Source: Hermatobates lingyangjiaoensis (taxonomy: Eukaryota; Arthropoda; Insecta; Hemiptera; Hermatobatidae). Taken from it: 64,000 nucleotides of DNA. The position numbers and the translations under genes are program-made. Each line of letters starts with the position of its first letter. Positions within the stretch are counted from its first letter, which is position 1. This document shows positions 1-10,389 of this stretch, one piece after another. The stretch covers positions 124,001 through 188,000 of the forward strand of contig JAPFBL010000241.1 of NCBI GenBank assembly GCA_026182355.1. The letters run 5' to 3'. The notes under the pieces are model-generated. The model saw nothing but the letters and a program-made list of their open reading frames with translations, had not been told where the DNA came from and did not search any database.

Positions 1-21
1 GTGGGCGTTAATCTTGTGGGG

Positions 22-77
22 TATATATGTATATATATATATATATAATATTATATATTATATAATATATTATATTA
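22..77. repeat. (TA)n microsatellite, imperfect
   Basis: Alternating TA/AT run with a few interruptions. No ribozyme unit is visible beside it, unlike most TA tracts in the window. Confidence 0.9.
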
Positions 78-660
78 GGTCAGCCTGATCTCTTGTTTTC
101 TAAGGACACTAAATACCCTGAGTGTATTTGTTTCATTTATTTGATATATTTATTTTTCGCTGTATATGTTTTGATATAAGTGTATGTAAGTTGCGTTACT
201 GGCGTGATTGCTGATTTCGTTTGCCAGTCCTCCCCTCTGAGATTGTCGGTGTGAATGAGTGGCTAGGGCGGCGTGACGCCATCAGAGCGGACGCTCCGCT
301 AGCGTGCTCTGCATTCTAAGCACACACTCCACTCTCTCCTTACTGTCATCCTCCCCATCCTATCTGTCTATTAAATCAGCCTAATCCACAACGTCACAAG
401 GTCTTTTTACCTTTAATCATCTTAGTTAGTATTTCTTAATTTGTATCCAGATTCCAAGTTCTATGATTATATTAATCCCTTGTACTTTGCTGTAAGGTAA
501 CGTTCCAGACGCATCCGCCAAATGGGAATTTCTCCGTAATAGAAACTCGATTTTTTTTTATGTACGAGCCATATTTTTAACAATGCTGTTAAATTTATAA
601 ACTGACGATGAACCGCGGTTCAAAATATTGAAAGTAAGTGTCTCGTTATTTTTATGTGTT
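78..660. other. Unique sequence with a GC-richer island
   Basis: No gene recognised. Positions about 215-365 are clearly GC-richer than the surroundings (for example GGCGGCGTGACGCC) and non-repetitive within the window. Possible regulatory DNA, by inference only. Confidence 0.4.
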
Positions 661-768
661 GCTACTTTTTTATATGTACTATATATACTATATATATATA
701 TACTATATGTACCAACTATATAGTATATAGTTCAGTGTACATAAAAAAATTAAAAACACACACTTACA

Positions 769-802
769 GTCTCTAATTTTCGGTTGTACCGTCTTCAGGA
801 GA
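769..802 (-). ncRNA. Hammerhead-like ribozyme motif, family A
   Basis: Read on the minus strand: CTGAAGA, one extra C, helix II GGT/ACC with an ACA loop, then GAAA. Helix III is the self-complementary AATT. The predicted cleavage site is after the A at 774. Helix I pairs TCTC with GAGA, 4 bp. All core positions except the extra C match the hammerhead consensus. Confidence 0.65.
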
Positions 803-906
803 GATATGAGAGGGAAACCAAGCGCACTGGTACAGAGACGGTTGGAGGTCCAACTATATATCTCCAACCGTCTCTGTACCAGTGCGCTTGGTTTCCCTCT
901 CTTATC

Positions 907-940
907 TCTCCTGAAGACGGTAAAACCGAAAATTAGAGAC
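907..940 (+). ncRNA. Hammerhead-like ribozyme motif, family A
   Basis: CTGAAGA at 911-917, extra C, helix II GGT/ACC, GAAA at 928-931, helix III AATT, predicted cleavage 935/936. Helix I pairs TCTC (907-910) with GAGA (936-939). Mirror partner of the minus-strand motif at 769-802. Confidence 0.65.
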
Positions 941-1056
941 TGTAAGTGTGTGTTTTTTATTTCTCTATGTTTTTTTTATGTACATTGAACTGTATTTGTC
1001 CATATCGGATCGTTTTTTCATCGAAAAAGTGTATATATATATATATAACCAACTAG

Positions 1057-1283
1057 ATGAAACGATTCTTCGAACTGAATAAACTAGAATTTTCAAAAGA
1101 ACACACAGAAAAGAAATCACTGAACACACTACTATATTTCAATGTCCTCGTCGTCAGGAATATATTCCAAAGGAGCGATTCACATCTATTCCTGACGACG
1201 AGGACATTGAAATATAGTAGTGAGTTCAGTGATTTCTTTTCTGTGTGTTCTTTTGAAAATTCTAGTTTATATATATATATACA
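1057..1283. mobile_element. Palindromic unit pair ending in (TA)n
   Basis: Arms about 1078-1170 and 1175-1266 are inverted copies. They contain CTGACGA followed by a GAGGACATT segment and GAAATATA, a degenerate hammerhead-like core with a very short helix II. The outer end AATTCTAGTTTA runs into (TA)n. The same unit recurs at 63.76-63.86 kb. Confidence 0.6.
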
Positions 1284-1365
1284 TCATGATTTGTTTTCTT
1301 GACCCAATATTTATATGATGTAATTTTCTTGAGGTTTGAGGTCCAATGATTAAAACTAGTCCATT

Positions 1366-1405
1366 TGCCGACGTTTCGACATATATTTATGTCATCTTCA
1401 GGGCT
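1366..1405 (-). ncRNA. Hammerhead-like ribozyme motif, family F
   Basis: Minus strand: CTGAAGA (1401-1395), extra T, helix II GACATA/TATGTC (6 bp), GAAA, then self-complementary ACGT and C17, with predicted cleavage 1370/1369. Helix I AGCC pairs with GGCA for at least 3 bp. One of the best-preserved motifs; related copies lie at 11.09 and 63.42 kb. Confidence 0.65.
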
Positions 1406-1716
1406 ACAACATGATTGTTTTACAATTAGCACTACTATTACTACTATTTGGTAATTTATTACATTTAATATGCTCGGTAACAAAGAGGAATTTTTTGATA
1501 AACAATTATTACGACTATGGATTATTTTGTTATACATTAACATAAGGATATTGTTATAATTAGTCTATTGCTTTAGAATTATTGCATAAGTATAGAGATC
1601 ACTATTTGATTACCTTGGAAATCTGTTTATGTTGCAGCATTCTTCTTTAATACTGTTTCATGATGGTTACTATTTGTTTTCTGGGAGGTTTCTTTACGGT
1701 TATGTTCTGTTTTGCT

Positions 1717-1799
1717 TGTTTGAGTACACAGTGTTTTTTTCCCATATTTTTCATAGGAAAAAAAAAATATGGAAAATAAAACACTGTGTACTCAAACAA

Positions 1800-1837
<38 letters not shown>

Positions 1838-1838
1838 T
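1717..1838. repeat. Long hairpin followed by (TA)n
   Basis: About 40 bases from 1717 are mirrored almost perfectly by 1760-1802 with only a few bases between, giving a cruciform-capable hairpin. It runs directly into a (TA)n tract at 1801-1838. No ribozyme core is visible in it. Confidence 0.7.
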
Positions 1839-1844
1839 GTGTAA

Positions 1845-3180
1845 AATTTGGGAGCAGTCGTTTGAGAAATTTCAAACATATTTCGTTGAATAACTGACCG
1901 TATTTTACTAATGTCGTTTTCTTCACCAGTTTTTTTGTCAATATTTTGGCAGTTTTATACACTCTTAATACTTTTTTAATACAAAATAATCTGTAGAAGA
2001 GATTTATTAGAAGAAAATAAAATAGTGCACAGTAAAGAGTTTACTATAGCTGTTCTGCGGATTCGCCTTCAGCTGGCCTTTCGTTGAGTTCTTCTTCTGG
2101 CGATGGTGGTAGTGTCTTTTCTAATGGTGGTAGTATCATTGGAATCTAAATGAGGGTGACTTCTCATACTTTAAACGAGTGCGAGTTAAAACTCTTTCCT
2201 TTCTCTGTTTGAAGCAAATTATCAGTCATCTGAAAGTTTAAATTAAAATATACGACAAAAATAAATAATAACATATTTACAATTAAGAGAAATCAATGTA
2301 CTAGTTGTTTTCGTCGTGACATTATCTTTAATGATTTGTTTTCTTTATTCTTTAGTTCTTAAAAGAGGGTATGACGTTGTCTTTTGCTTTTGAGTTTTGA
2401 AACATCTACTGTGTTTCTAGATTTAATCCCTGGTTTCCATTTATTAACTTGTGTGATGCGCTAAAGTAACTGTTTTGTGGTTTAATTAGTAAATGGCTAT
2501 TTAGTGGGAATGTAGGAAGGCAGTTGACAAGGGAGGAGGAGATGCTTTGGACGTCGTCAGTAGCGTGGGCTGCTCAGTCCTGCTTGTCATCTCCATATTA
2601 GGCTCTCGTCGCCTGCTCTCTCATTGTTACACAACCCTCACAAGAGGCTTCTGTCCAATCAATCTCCTTATCTTGATTTACTGTAATTAGAAACACCAAA
2701 ACCATTGTTTCTTCTTCCCTTTTAAAAAATCTTCTTGAATACTTTTTGTTATACAGAAAACAGAAATTATTTTCACTTTCTACAATCCTGTTACCTATGT
2801 GATTTATTTTCTATTTTAAATCCTTTCACTAAACAACTCTAATTATAAATCGAGTTAAAATCTAATTGTATTCCTGAATAATATATACAATGGTTTTGAA
2901 TTTTCATAATTCTGAATCAATATTTTCTTTTAGCCTTTGTAAATATCGCTAAAAATTGTGAAACTACACAAAAATAACGTCACTTACTTCTGTTGGTCTT
3001 CTACAGTAGAGGAGGTTTATGGATTTTTGAAACCTACGCTTTATGATATAGTATCATAGTCTTCTCTTTCCCTGGAGTAGAGGTAAGATCCTAAGCCCGA
3101 ACTCAAATTCCAACCGGGTCGGGTCCAAAATGTCAATTATTACATTCGGGTTGGGTAGGGTCGTGCTTCTCTCTAACTAG
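1845..3180. other. Unique AT-rich stretch
   Basis: No coding region or repeat recognised. A GC-richer unique island lies at about 2510-2660 (contains TGGGCTGCTCAGTCCTGC). The remainder is ordinary AT-rich DNA. Confidence 0.35.
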
Positions 3181-3219
3181 CTATTTTTGTAACAATTATA
3201 TATTTTATTTATATTTTAC

Positions 3220-3311
3220 AGTTCAATGTACATAAAGAAACATCGAGAAAAAATAGAGTGTGTAAGTGTGTTTCTTTACTTTCTGTGCTACCTATCTTTA
3301 ATTTTGAACTG

Positions 3312-3351
<40 letters not shown>

Positions 3352-3576
3352 TCAAAACGAAGGAAACACACAGAAAGACACAGACATAACTCACATCGAT
3401 ATTTCGACCATTATCGTCATCAGGAGGTGTAAAGAGCGAAGAGTCACGCAGGAAGGCAGGGTGGTGAAATAATGTTGCCACACACACGCATTGTTGGTCT
3501 CCAACTGTCTCTGTACCAGTGCGCTTGGTTTCCCTCTCTCATTTCTCCTGACGACGGTTCATCCAAAAAATTAGAG
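3220..3576. mobile_element. Family D and family A ribozyme units around (TA)n
   Basis: A family A type tail (about 3220-3310) leads into (TA)n at 3313-3345. Then comes a minus-strand family D unit with a hammerhead-like motif at 3394-3427, followed by a plus-strand family A half unit whose core (CTGACGA at 3548-3554) has lost the G of GAAA. A truncated SINE abuts its right end. Confidence 0.6.
3394..3427 (-). ncRNA. Hammerhead-like ribozyme motif, family D
   Basis: Minus strand: CTGATGA, then CGA..ATAATGGTCG as helix II, GAAA, self-complementary ATAT, C17, with predicted cleavage 3398/3397. Nearly the same unit recurs at 23494-23528. Confidence 0.55.
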
Positions 3577-3763
3577 ACTTTAACGAGTATCTGACATCAT
3601 ACAGGCTCGGGACCGACGGTTGAACGTCTTGAGGGACGAGTACTCAGATTTATTCAGCTTTCACATGAATAAATCGAGGGCCAGATGGTATCGAACCCCG
3701 GACCTATCAGTTACGAGTTTTCGAGGCGAGTACGTTAACCATTTGATCTAACCTGTCCCCTGT
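3577..3763 (-). mobile_element. tRNA-derived SINE, truncated at the tail end
   Basis: Reverse-strand copy of the SINE family described at 4194. The B-box-like GGTTCGATACC segment and the 'TTTATTCA..TGAATAAAT' core are present, but the (AACCT)n tail side is missing. It joins the family A ribozyme half unit within TTTAACGAG, a point of microhomology between the two. Confidence 0.7.
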
Positions 3764-4181
3764 AAATGAATGTTTTAGTGCAATACTAATAGCACAGGTG
3801 AACCAGTTTTATTGCCCCAATTTAAATTTCGCAAAGTTTAGTTAACTGTAATTTAGTGCTGTTATGGGTGATTATTACTTAAATGGACTTAAAGTGTTGG
3901 ACAGCATCCGTTACATGTTAATGTTATTTGGAAACTATGCGTAGGACTGGGAGCAGCCTGCTCTGGCATTCTCTCTCTGTCTCTCTCCTTGGCGTCTAAA
4001 TGGAGCCCATTAACCATCAAGCAACTTCACCTGACTTATGTCTCCTCTTCACACCATATGATTAAGAAATGTGCGCAATTTACACCCTCTGGGAGACAAC
4101 TTAGTCATTTATGTTTTACTCTTGAAGTCATTTCGTATAAATAACCTCTTCAGTGCTTATCCCTAACTTTATCTAACCCCT
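3764..4181. other. Unique stretch with a GC-richer island
   Basis: No gene found. Positions 3940-4060 are GC-richer and unique, holding a GAGCAG..CTGCTC inverted motif and a short (CT)n. Confidence 0.35.
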
Positions 4182-4193
4182 TATACCTATCAA

Positions 4194-4516
4194 GGGGTTA
4201 GGCTAGCTCAGTGGTTACGTGTTCGCCTCTGAACTGATAGGACCGGGGTTCGATCCCCACCTGGCCCTCGATTTATTCACGCAGGAGGTGAATAAATCTG
4301 AGCACGTCGTCCCTCGGAGAAGGACGTTAAAGTGTCGGTCCCGAGCCTGTACGATGTCAGGTACTCGTTAAAGATCCCTACTCTAAATACACTTGAGTTA
4401 AGCAAAATTTAGGACTCCCACTGTAGAATCAATCTTCATTGTGTGGTATCACAAAGGGCCAATGCTCGGCCTAAGTGTGTTCTTTTGTGGGACTGCCACT
4501 GCAACCTAACCTAACC
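4194..4516 (+). mobile_element. Full-length tRNA-derived SINE with (AACCT)n tail
   Basis: A perfect 12 bp target-site duplication, TATACCTATCAA, flanks it (4182-4193 and 4517-4528). The head carries an RNA polymerase III A box (TAGCTCAGTGG) and B box (GGTTCGATCCC), so it is tRNA-derived. The body contains an inverted TTTATTCA/TGAATAAA pair. The 3' tail is AACCTAACCTAACCT, the complement of arthropod telomere repeats. About 323 bp; the best reference copy on the plus strand. Confidence 0.9.
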
Positions 4517-4528
4517 TATACCTATCAA

Positions 4529-5130
4529 AGGATACCTTCAATTCTTTTAATAATTAAAAAAAAAAATATAGTTTTCATACGGATTATTCAAACTTCTTTT
4601 GAATTCAAAAAGGAAAGTAAAAGAAATAATTATTGTTCTAATAGGGTAGTTAGTCGGTGAAGGAAGTATTTGTTGCCTTCTCTGAATTATCTCGAAAGAA
4701 CTCCTTGTTGGATTTCATGAAAAAAAAAAGGAGAAATTACGATTTCAAAGTAATGTTTTTATTGGTAATTTTAATTAGATTTTTCATTGTTTTTTAAAAT
4801 TGAAATGAGGTTTTTTTATGCTATTATTTCTAGAAAGTTGTTGTGTATTATTCAGCCCTTTTTTAACTTTTACTTTAATAATTTCGAAAAAGCTTTGTTA
4901 TTATTACTGAACTACTGGCAATGAGTTATGGGAAGTAGAAAAAAAATCGTTAGAGTTTGGAAGAATTATGGCTTTTCCTTCTATAGCGTAATCCATTTTA
5001 TCGACACCTCGTAATCCAACGGTTCGAACAAGTTTCAACTTTACTTTGTAAATTTTTGCATGGAATTTTTCTCGTAATTATAATGTCTTAAGTAGTTTTT
5101 CTAAATTGGAAAACTTTATCAAGAAAATAT
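4529..5130. other. Unique AT-rich stretch
   Basis: No gene, RNA or repeat recognised. Confidence 0.3.
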
Positions 5131-5850
5131 AACAAGAAACTAAATATGATTTCTGAGGTAAAATAGACAAACAAAAGTCTCCATACAAATGAAGTTTTAT
5201 TCTACAGCAACAACGCGTTTCGAATACTTTGTGTTCATCATCAGGAAGACACTATAATACAAATTATATCTAATCAGTTACAAAATTAGAGTGAAGTAAT
5301 AAAATTCAATTAAGAGAATTCAAGACATACCCAAGGATGTGGTGCTGAAGGGTTGGTCCAGTGAAAACAACTAGTAGGAAATAGGTCCACTGAGGATAGA
5401 GTGGGGATAGGCATTTAGGAGATAAGGTGACAAACGAGTCGGGTATGCTTAAAAACCGTTAACTGAAATACGGAAGGCCAGAAACACTAATTATTTTTTT
5501 TTAATTGATTCTCTGTGATTCTAGAAACAGTTTTAGAAATTTTAGACACCTCTTAATTTGCTCATTAAGACATAGAAAGGCAGAGAATTATTAATGAAGG
5601 CTTTGTTTATTTCGAAAGCTTCCAAATTAGAAATTTCTTTAAACTAATGTCTAAATATGATGCTGGCAATATTTTGTAAAGTGCTTTTAGAGTTCGCTTA
5701 TCATATTTGCATAAAAAAAAAATGTTGATATTCACTACAGAAAAGAAGTGATGAGTATCTTTAAAAGTGAGTAACTTTGTCAAATTGTGTGTGTTTGTAG
5801 CTTGTTTTGGTGTAAGATGTTCTCGGGAGACATCACTCCATTCCACAATT
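5131..5850 (-). mobile_element. PLE remnant: C-terminal frame plus terminal repeat, family E
   Basis: Minus-strand element. The right part (about 5500-5600) encodes a degenerate frame resembling LCLNEQIKRC..KFLKLFLES, shared with the copy at 54.31-54.93 kb. A non-coding 3' region with strong similarity between the two copies follows, and then the family E ribozyme at 5207-5248. Interpreted as the 3' end of a Penelope-like element. Stops and frameshifts break the frame. Confidence 0.6.
5207..5248 (-). ncRNA. Hammerhead-like ribozyme motif, family E
   Basis: Minus strand: CTGATGA (5244-5238), extra T, helix II GAACAC/GTATTC (near-complementary), GAAA, self-complementary ACGCGT, U17. Helix I is weak. 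Same family as the copies at 13.69, 54.0, 54.4 and 57.8 kb. Confidence 0.5.
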
Positions 5851-6015
5851 TTGACAAACCAGCAGGCTCATACTTTTTTTTTACGTGGAATCTTTTACTG
5901 CATTCTTGAAACTTACTTTAAAACTTCTTAAAAAATAGAACTGGGAAAAACTATAAACTAAGATTGAAAATTAAGTGAGACTAAAGCGTCTGATGTACTT
6001 GATATGTATCTAAGG

Positions 6016-6767
6016 CAGGGCTGCCAGAGTTGTTACTTTTGGTAACGATTGTTACTTTTACTGCAAAATTTAAATTTATTACTTTTGTCACGACGCTTCC
6101 AAAAGTTGTATATTGACAACCAATCATGAAATAGTAATAAATGTTGCAATATTACAGTAATGACTATTAAAATACTGTTTAATCACATTCTGTATCATAT
6201 AAAAAGGTTTTTTTTGTGCGCTGCGACGGTGGTGTGCGTGCACTGCATTACTGTAACTACCGCCATTGTTCCAGTGCCAGTTTATGCCAGACATCAGTGA
6301 AGTGAACACGCGTCAATATATTGCAGTGATTATCTGCTTTTGTTACCTATTTGACAATGAGTTCTTCTAGAAATTTATCCAACATAGAGTAAGAAATGTA
6401 ATTAAAACTAAAATCGATCTTCATTAAAAATGATACAATAAATGCTCTGCATACTCAAAAGCTATGACTGATGTAATTGTACTAAATGGAACCTTCTGAA
6501 GAGCTGTTGACGCTAATGCGTACAGATAATTTATATACTAAGAAACAGAGGCTGTGGTGATGATACTACTTTCTAGACTGTAAGTTAAGAAACGCACGTA
6601 TTATCGGATACTTTAAACAGTAAGTACATAATTTAGTTCAAATTAGTTAGAATGAACTTTATTTCAATTCATATTCATATTTGGTTGAAATTTGTTACTT
6701 TTCTCAGTGATTTGTTACTTTTGAAATTGGAATTGGTTACTATTGGCAAATCCTTCTGGCAGCCCTG
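6016..6767 (+). mobile_element. hAT-type DNA transposon, non-autonomous
   Basis: Termini CAGGGCTGCCAGA and TCTGGCAGCCCTG are inverted repeats. The flanking 8 bp ATCTAAGG (6008-6015) and ATCTAAGT (6768-6775) form a target-site duplication with one difference. The subterminal motif TTGTTACTTTT is repeated inside both ends. At 752 bp without a transposase frame it must be mobilised in trans. Terminal CAG/CTG and 8 bp duplications are typical of hAT elements. Confidence 0.85.
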
Positions 6768-6775
6768 ATCTAAGT

Positions 6776-7225
6776 AACCAAAAGTACTAGTACTTACTGC
6801 TGGTGCTTAATGACTAATGACTTCAGAGTACCATAGGGATTCCAATGGGGCAAGAATAATGCTTCTGTGTACTTTTGAAAAGCTTATTATAAACAATTCT
6901 TTGATTTTACATGGGTTTTGATGCACCTATTTACTTAAAATACTATTACTTAAAAACTAATTGTGTTTCCATCAATTTGAACAAGTACACTAGAGGTTGA
7001 CCATGATGCTGTGGTGGCGAAGCTGTTGATTTCATATAAGCGAGTAGTTGTTTTCTTGTAGATTGGTTGGTAAAGGTAATTTTTGTGCAAGCCAAAGGCT
7101 TTCCCTGAGTCATTGCGGTCAAAGACGGGGTCGCGTCGTATGACACGGATCTTCTACCTAAACCTGCTCTCTCCTGCTCCCTCCCTCTCTACCTACCATT
7201 AATTACCATCTCCAACCTCTTACCT
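6776..7225. other. Unique stretch
   Basis: No gene recognised. A GC-richer segment at about 7080-7220 ends before a short (TA)n at 7226-7242. Confidence 0.3.
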
Positions 7226-7242
7226 GTATGATATATATATAT

Positions 7243-7375
7243 AAAAAGATTTCACACAAACACGTGAAACAACAATCAATGATCAAACCACAATAAGAAA
7301 TGGGAAAACAAGACTAAGATCTTTCAACCGTAACAAGCGGTCATTGATCATTGATCATTGATTTATATATATATA
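7243..7375 (-). mobile_element. Family B ribozyme unit, truncated
   Basis: Begins at the family B outer end (GATTTCACA..ACACGTGAAA) next to (TA)n and runs through AGATCTTTCAACCGTAACA. It breaks off inside helix II at GCGGTC, where TTGATCATTGATCATTGA is repeated. The CTGACGA half is missing, so the motif here is incomplete. Confidence 0.65.
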
Positions 7376-7377
7376 TG

Positions 7378-7672
7378 AATTCAACACCACAATAAACAAA
7401 TATATATTAATTACAATGCTCTAAAGTCTTTCGTTACAACATCATCAGTGAGCTAAACGACCAAACAAATATATAATAAGTTAACCTGGTTGATTGAAGT
7501 CTTCAGGATTGCTGGCATCTCTGTCTGAATTTAATCAGAAGACTTCAATCAACTAGGTTAACTTGTTATTATATTTTTTGTTTGGTTCGTTTAGCTCACT
7601 GATGATGTTGTAACGAAATGCCTTAGAGCATTGTAATTAATATATATTTGTTTATTGTGGTGTTTAATTTAT
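7378..7672. mobile_element. Palindromic unit pair with two ribozyme-like motifs
   Basis: Arms 7378-7518 and 7534-7672 are inverted copies. Minus motif 7418-7453 and plus motif 7594-7629 both have CTGATGA, GTTGTAAC as helix II (GTT/AAC) and GAAA. Helix I GCTCA pairs well with the downstream TAGAGC. The outer ends again lie beside TA-rich sequence. Confidence 0.65.
7594..7629 (+). ncRNA. Hammerhead-like ribozyme motif
   Basis: CTGATGA at 7599-7605, extra T, helix II GTT/AAC, GAAA at 7615-7618, then TGCCTTAGAGC. Helix I GCTC/GAGC gives 4 bp after one mismatch. Helix III has lost the self-complementarity seen in the related copy at 48.8 kb (AGGCCT), so activity is doubtful. Confidence 0.45.
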
Positions 7673-7727
7673 ATATTATATCAAGAGTTATTGTTGATTA
7701 TTAATTTTTCTATATATATATATATAT

Positions 7728-7875
7728 ATATAATAGTTCAATATAAACAAAGAAACATAGAGAAATCAGAAGAACACACTCTATGTATCTTTCTCTATGT
7801 TTCTTTGTTTGTATTGAACTATATTTGTCCGTTTTGGATCGTATTTCCAACGAAAAAAAGTATATATATATATTC
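7728..7875. mobile_element. Palindrome of family A tails
   Basis: GTTCAATATAAACAAAGAAA (7736 onward) is mirrored by TTTCTTTGTTTGTATTGAAC ending near 7819. The unit then continues to TTGTCCGTTTTGGATCGTAT and (TA)n. The ribozyme part of family A has been deleted from the centre, leaving only the outer tails. Confidence 0.65.
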
Positions 7876-7985
7876 GTATATGAGGGCAGCAAATCTTCAT
7901 GTAGGCATATTTCATTAAAACGTACCGCAGCTTCGGCATTCACAACTTTCAAACCGATACATTTTTCGATATAAGAATGACAAAA
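7870..7985 (-). pseudogene. PLE N-terminal ORF fragment
   Basis: On the minus strand this reads LKVVNAEAAVRFNEICLHED followed by LLPSYTNI and then (IY)n from the TA tract. The same peptide pattern occurs at 16.75, 51.74 and 52.32 kb. It resembles the start of Penelope-like ORFs, where a short helical stretch precedes an 'FL..C....L.P.F' motif (family knowledge, from memory). No downstream reverse transcriptase is present, so it is a truncated 5' end. Confidence 0.55.
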
Positions 7986-8147
7986 TGATTTCAGAAAAAT
8001 AAAATACATCCAAATAAAAACAATGTAAACAATAGTTTTAAAGCATAATGTCTTAATGTCAAAGTTAAGTCTCAAATCATTTACTGAGAATGCACAGAAT
8101 CCTAGATCAAGTAATCATATTCGTTTTTCTTTGGTTTATATCGCTGA

Positions 8148-8330
8148 ATGGTAAATTATATACATATATACATACATAATGAGATAACCCAAGTAACCGT
8201 TGGGTTTTTTGACTCTGACGAAGACCGCTTGTTACAGTTGAAAGATCTTAGTCTTGTTTTCCCATTTTCTTATTGTGGTTTGATCATTAATGAGACTAAT
8301 TTAGTGTTAGTTTACCTTTTAATTGTTTTT
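8148..8330 (+). mobile_element. Family B ribozyme unit
   Basis: Starts near a TATACATA tract. It contains TTGGGTTTTTTGACT, the ribozyme motif at 8211-8253 and the family tail CCCATTTTCTTATTGTGGTT..GATCATTAA, then breaks off. Confidence 0.65.
8211..8253 (+). ncRNA. Hammerhead-like ribozyme motif, family B
   Basis: CTGACGA at 8215-8221, extra A, helix II GACCGC../..CAGTT (one mismatch against the family CGGTT), GAAA, self-complementary AGATCT, U17. Helix I GACT (8211-8214) pairs with AGTC (8250-8253). Confidence 0.6.
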
Positions 8331-8379
8331 TTAAGAGAGGGGGAGGGGTTGATTTTTTCCTAGAATCACAATCTTAAAT

Positions 8380-8434
8380 GTATGTGCATTCTCATGTGGG
8401 ACTGCCACTGCAACCTTAAGTAACCTAACCTTCC
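8380..8434 (+). mobile_element. 5'-truncated SINE tail fragment
   Basis: The last part of the SINE family, GTGGGACTGCCACTGCAACC, followed by a decayed (AACCT)n tail. The tRNA-like head is missing. Confidence 0.7.
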
Positions 8435-9610
8435 AAAACAATAAATTATTAAAATATTAATTTAAATAAGTTGTATTATTGATAAAAGATAACATTTGTC
8501 GCTTTTTTATATACAATGACTAATTAATAAAAGTGTTTCTGGAACTTTTGGTAACATCTGGTAAATTTTGTTAACAGTGCTAGTTGTTATTTCTTCCATA
8601 ATAATATGAAATATTTGTTTGAAGAATGGTTTATTAAATTGTATATCAAGTTGCTGAAAACAGAAGTACTTTTTTCGAGACTGGAGCTTTTGTAATTTAG
8701 GAATCCCAAAAAACCTTGATTCTAATGTTAATTTCATTACATTTTAGTTTGAAAAAAATGCACTATTTTTTCCCAAACATATAAATTGTTTGCTATTAAT
8801 TATTTAGAAACACGTAATGCTAATCTTTTGAGCCTTCCTGAAGAATTTATGTTGGTTTCACAGACACCCAATTTGATTTGATGTGATATCAAAAATAAAA
8901 TTGATTTTTGTATTATATCGAACACTTTTTTTAAATATAAACACTAAAGAAGTTTAATATGACCTTGTGTAAGGTCTTACATTACCTGAGTCCTTGATTT
9001 TTTTTTGCTGTAAGCAGGTCAATCTTTATTGCCCCATCAATCAGTATTTGGTAATCTAACGAGAGATACCAGTTTTGTTTGCTTGATACATTGAACTGAA
9101 ACTCTTCATTCCATGTTTAATCTATGTAAAATGAGTTTTGACTGAAAGGGTGTATACATTCTATTGAAACCTTGCGAAATCATTTTGAAGCACATAGTAG
9201 CAGCTGTTAACATCTATTGTCCTCCTCCTGTATACTCACCCTCCTTTAACAATTAACTTTCCTACTTTTTAACTGAATACATTCACGTTGAAGTTTCAAC
9301 TTATAACGATGGCATATAAACCAATAGTAAAATATCAAGTATTAATGCTCATGGTTAACCATTCTCTAATTAAATTTATGGATTTCTTTTTTAAATTCTG
9401 GTTAATCATTGATATACTTAATCAACAATCATTCTACGTAACCTTGTGCTATGCTAATACGAGTCCTGACACTGCTTTGATAATGCCGATATGACAACAA
9501 TCCCACATCATCTTCTCTCGTAATTTCCTCCTGATGACGGAACTATTATTCAAAATCATTTTGGATAGTGATTTGTTATGCTCTGTGTTCTTAATCTATG
9601 TCTATGAATT
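8435..9610. other. Unique AT-rich stretch
   Basis: No gene or repeat that I can support. Open frames here are short and lack coding character. Confidence 0.3.
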
Positions 9611-9616
9611 AATTAA

Positions 9617-9848
9617 TTCACGCGTGAGATGAATAAATCTGAACACATCGAAGAGGAAGACATTAAGACGTCGGTCTCGAGTCTATACGGTGTCATGTAC
9701 TAATTAAAGATCATTATTCTAAATATCCTTGAGGTAGGTAAAATTTAGGATTCATAGTGTAGAATGTTAATGCTTTGGTATAAAAAAGGGTGAATGCTTG
9801 ACCTATATGCGTTCTATGTTGCCACGCAACATAATATAACCTAAACAT
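9617..9848 (+). mobile_element. Old, decayed SINE copy lacking its tRNA head
   Basis: Collinear with the plus-strand SINE from 'CACGCGTGAGATGAATAAAT' to a degraded 'AATATAACCTAAAC' tail. Many substitutions mark it as much older than the copy at 4194. Confidence 0.7.
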
Positions 9849-10055
9849 ATACTTCCTTCGAATGTTGTTCTTTTAAAAAGATTATATGTATACATATTTA
9901 CGTACTAACAATGAATATGATTCGTTGAAATGCTGATCAATAGGAGAGTAGAGTTAGCAGGTCCATGCGTGCGGTCCCAGCGAATATATATGTATATATA
10001 TATATAGTTCAATATAAACAAAGAAACATAGAGAAATCAGAAGAACACACTTACA

Positions 10056-10090
10056 GTCTCTAATTTTCGGTTTGAACCGTCTTCAGGAGA
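10056..10090 (-). ncRNA. Hammerhead-like ribozyme motif, family A
   Basis: Minus strand: CTGAAGA, C, helix II GGTT/AACC, GAAA, AATT helix III, A17, helix I TCTC/GAGA. Matches the core except for the one extra base. Confidence 0.65.
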
Positions 10091-10231
10091 GATAAGAGAG
10101 GGAAACCAAGCGCACTGGATCAGAGACGGTTGGAGACCGTGGAGAGAGGGTCTCCACGGAGACCCAACCGGACCGTTGGAGACGGTCTCCAACCGTCTCT
10201 GATCCAGTGCGCTTGGTTTCCCTCTCTTTTC

Positions 10232-10266
10232 TCTCCTGAAGACGGTTCAAACCGAAAATTAGAGAC
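10232..10266 (+). ncRNA. Hammerhead-like ribozyme motif, family A
   Basis: CTGAAGA at 10236-10242, C, helix II GGTT..AACC, GAAA at 10254-10257, AATT, predicted cleavage 10261/10262, helix I TCTC/GAGA. Confidence 0.65.
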
Positions 10267-10355
10267 TGTAAGTGTGTTCTTCTGATTTCTCTATGTTTCT
10301 TTGTTTATATTGAACTATATTTGTCCGTTTTGGATCGTATTTCCAACGAAAAAAA

Positions 10356-10387
<32 letters not shown>

Positions 10388-10389
<2 letters not shown>

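Larger units (their letters stand above)
660..1047. mobile_element. Family A palindrome: two head-to-head PLE-type ribozyme units
   Basis: The left arm (about 731-868) is the reverse complement of the right arm (about 869-995). Each arm carries a hammerhead-like motif pointing outwards (minus 769-802, plus 907-940), and (TA)n lies at both outer ends. The right unit continues past the ribozyme through TGTAAGTGTG and a TTGAACT block to GAAAAAGTG and then (TA)n. Interpreted as two terminal-repeat copies of a Penelope-like element in inverted orientation. The 60-residue open frame across it is not a gene. Confidence 0.75.
10006..10387. mobile_element. Family A palindrome, ribozyme pair, (TA)n ends
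   Basis: Arms 10006-10135 and 10185-10322 are nearly perfect inverted copies. Ribozyme motifs lie at 10056-10090 (minus) and 10232-10266 (plus). The spacer (10120-10190) holds nested GGTCTCC/GGAGACC repeats. The right unit ends GAAAAAAAG then (TA)n, the left abuts a (TA)n at 9984-10005. Confidence 0.8.

Noticed and set aside
4201..4275. tRNA gene
   Set aside because: A and B boxes are present, but the sequence belongs to a SINE with tail and target-site duplication, and no full cloverleaf can be supported.
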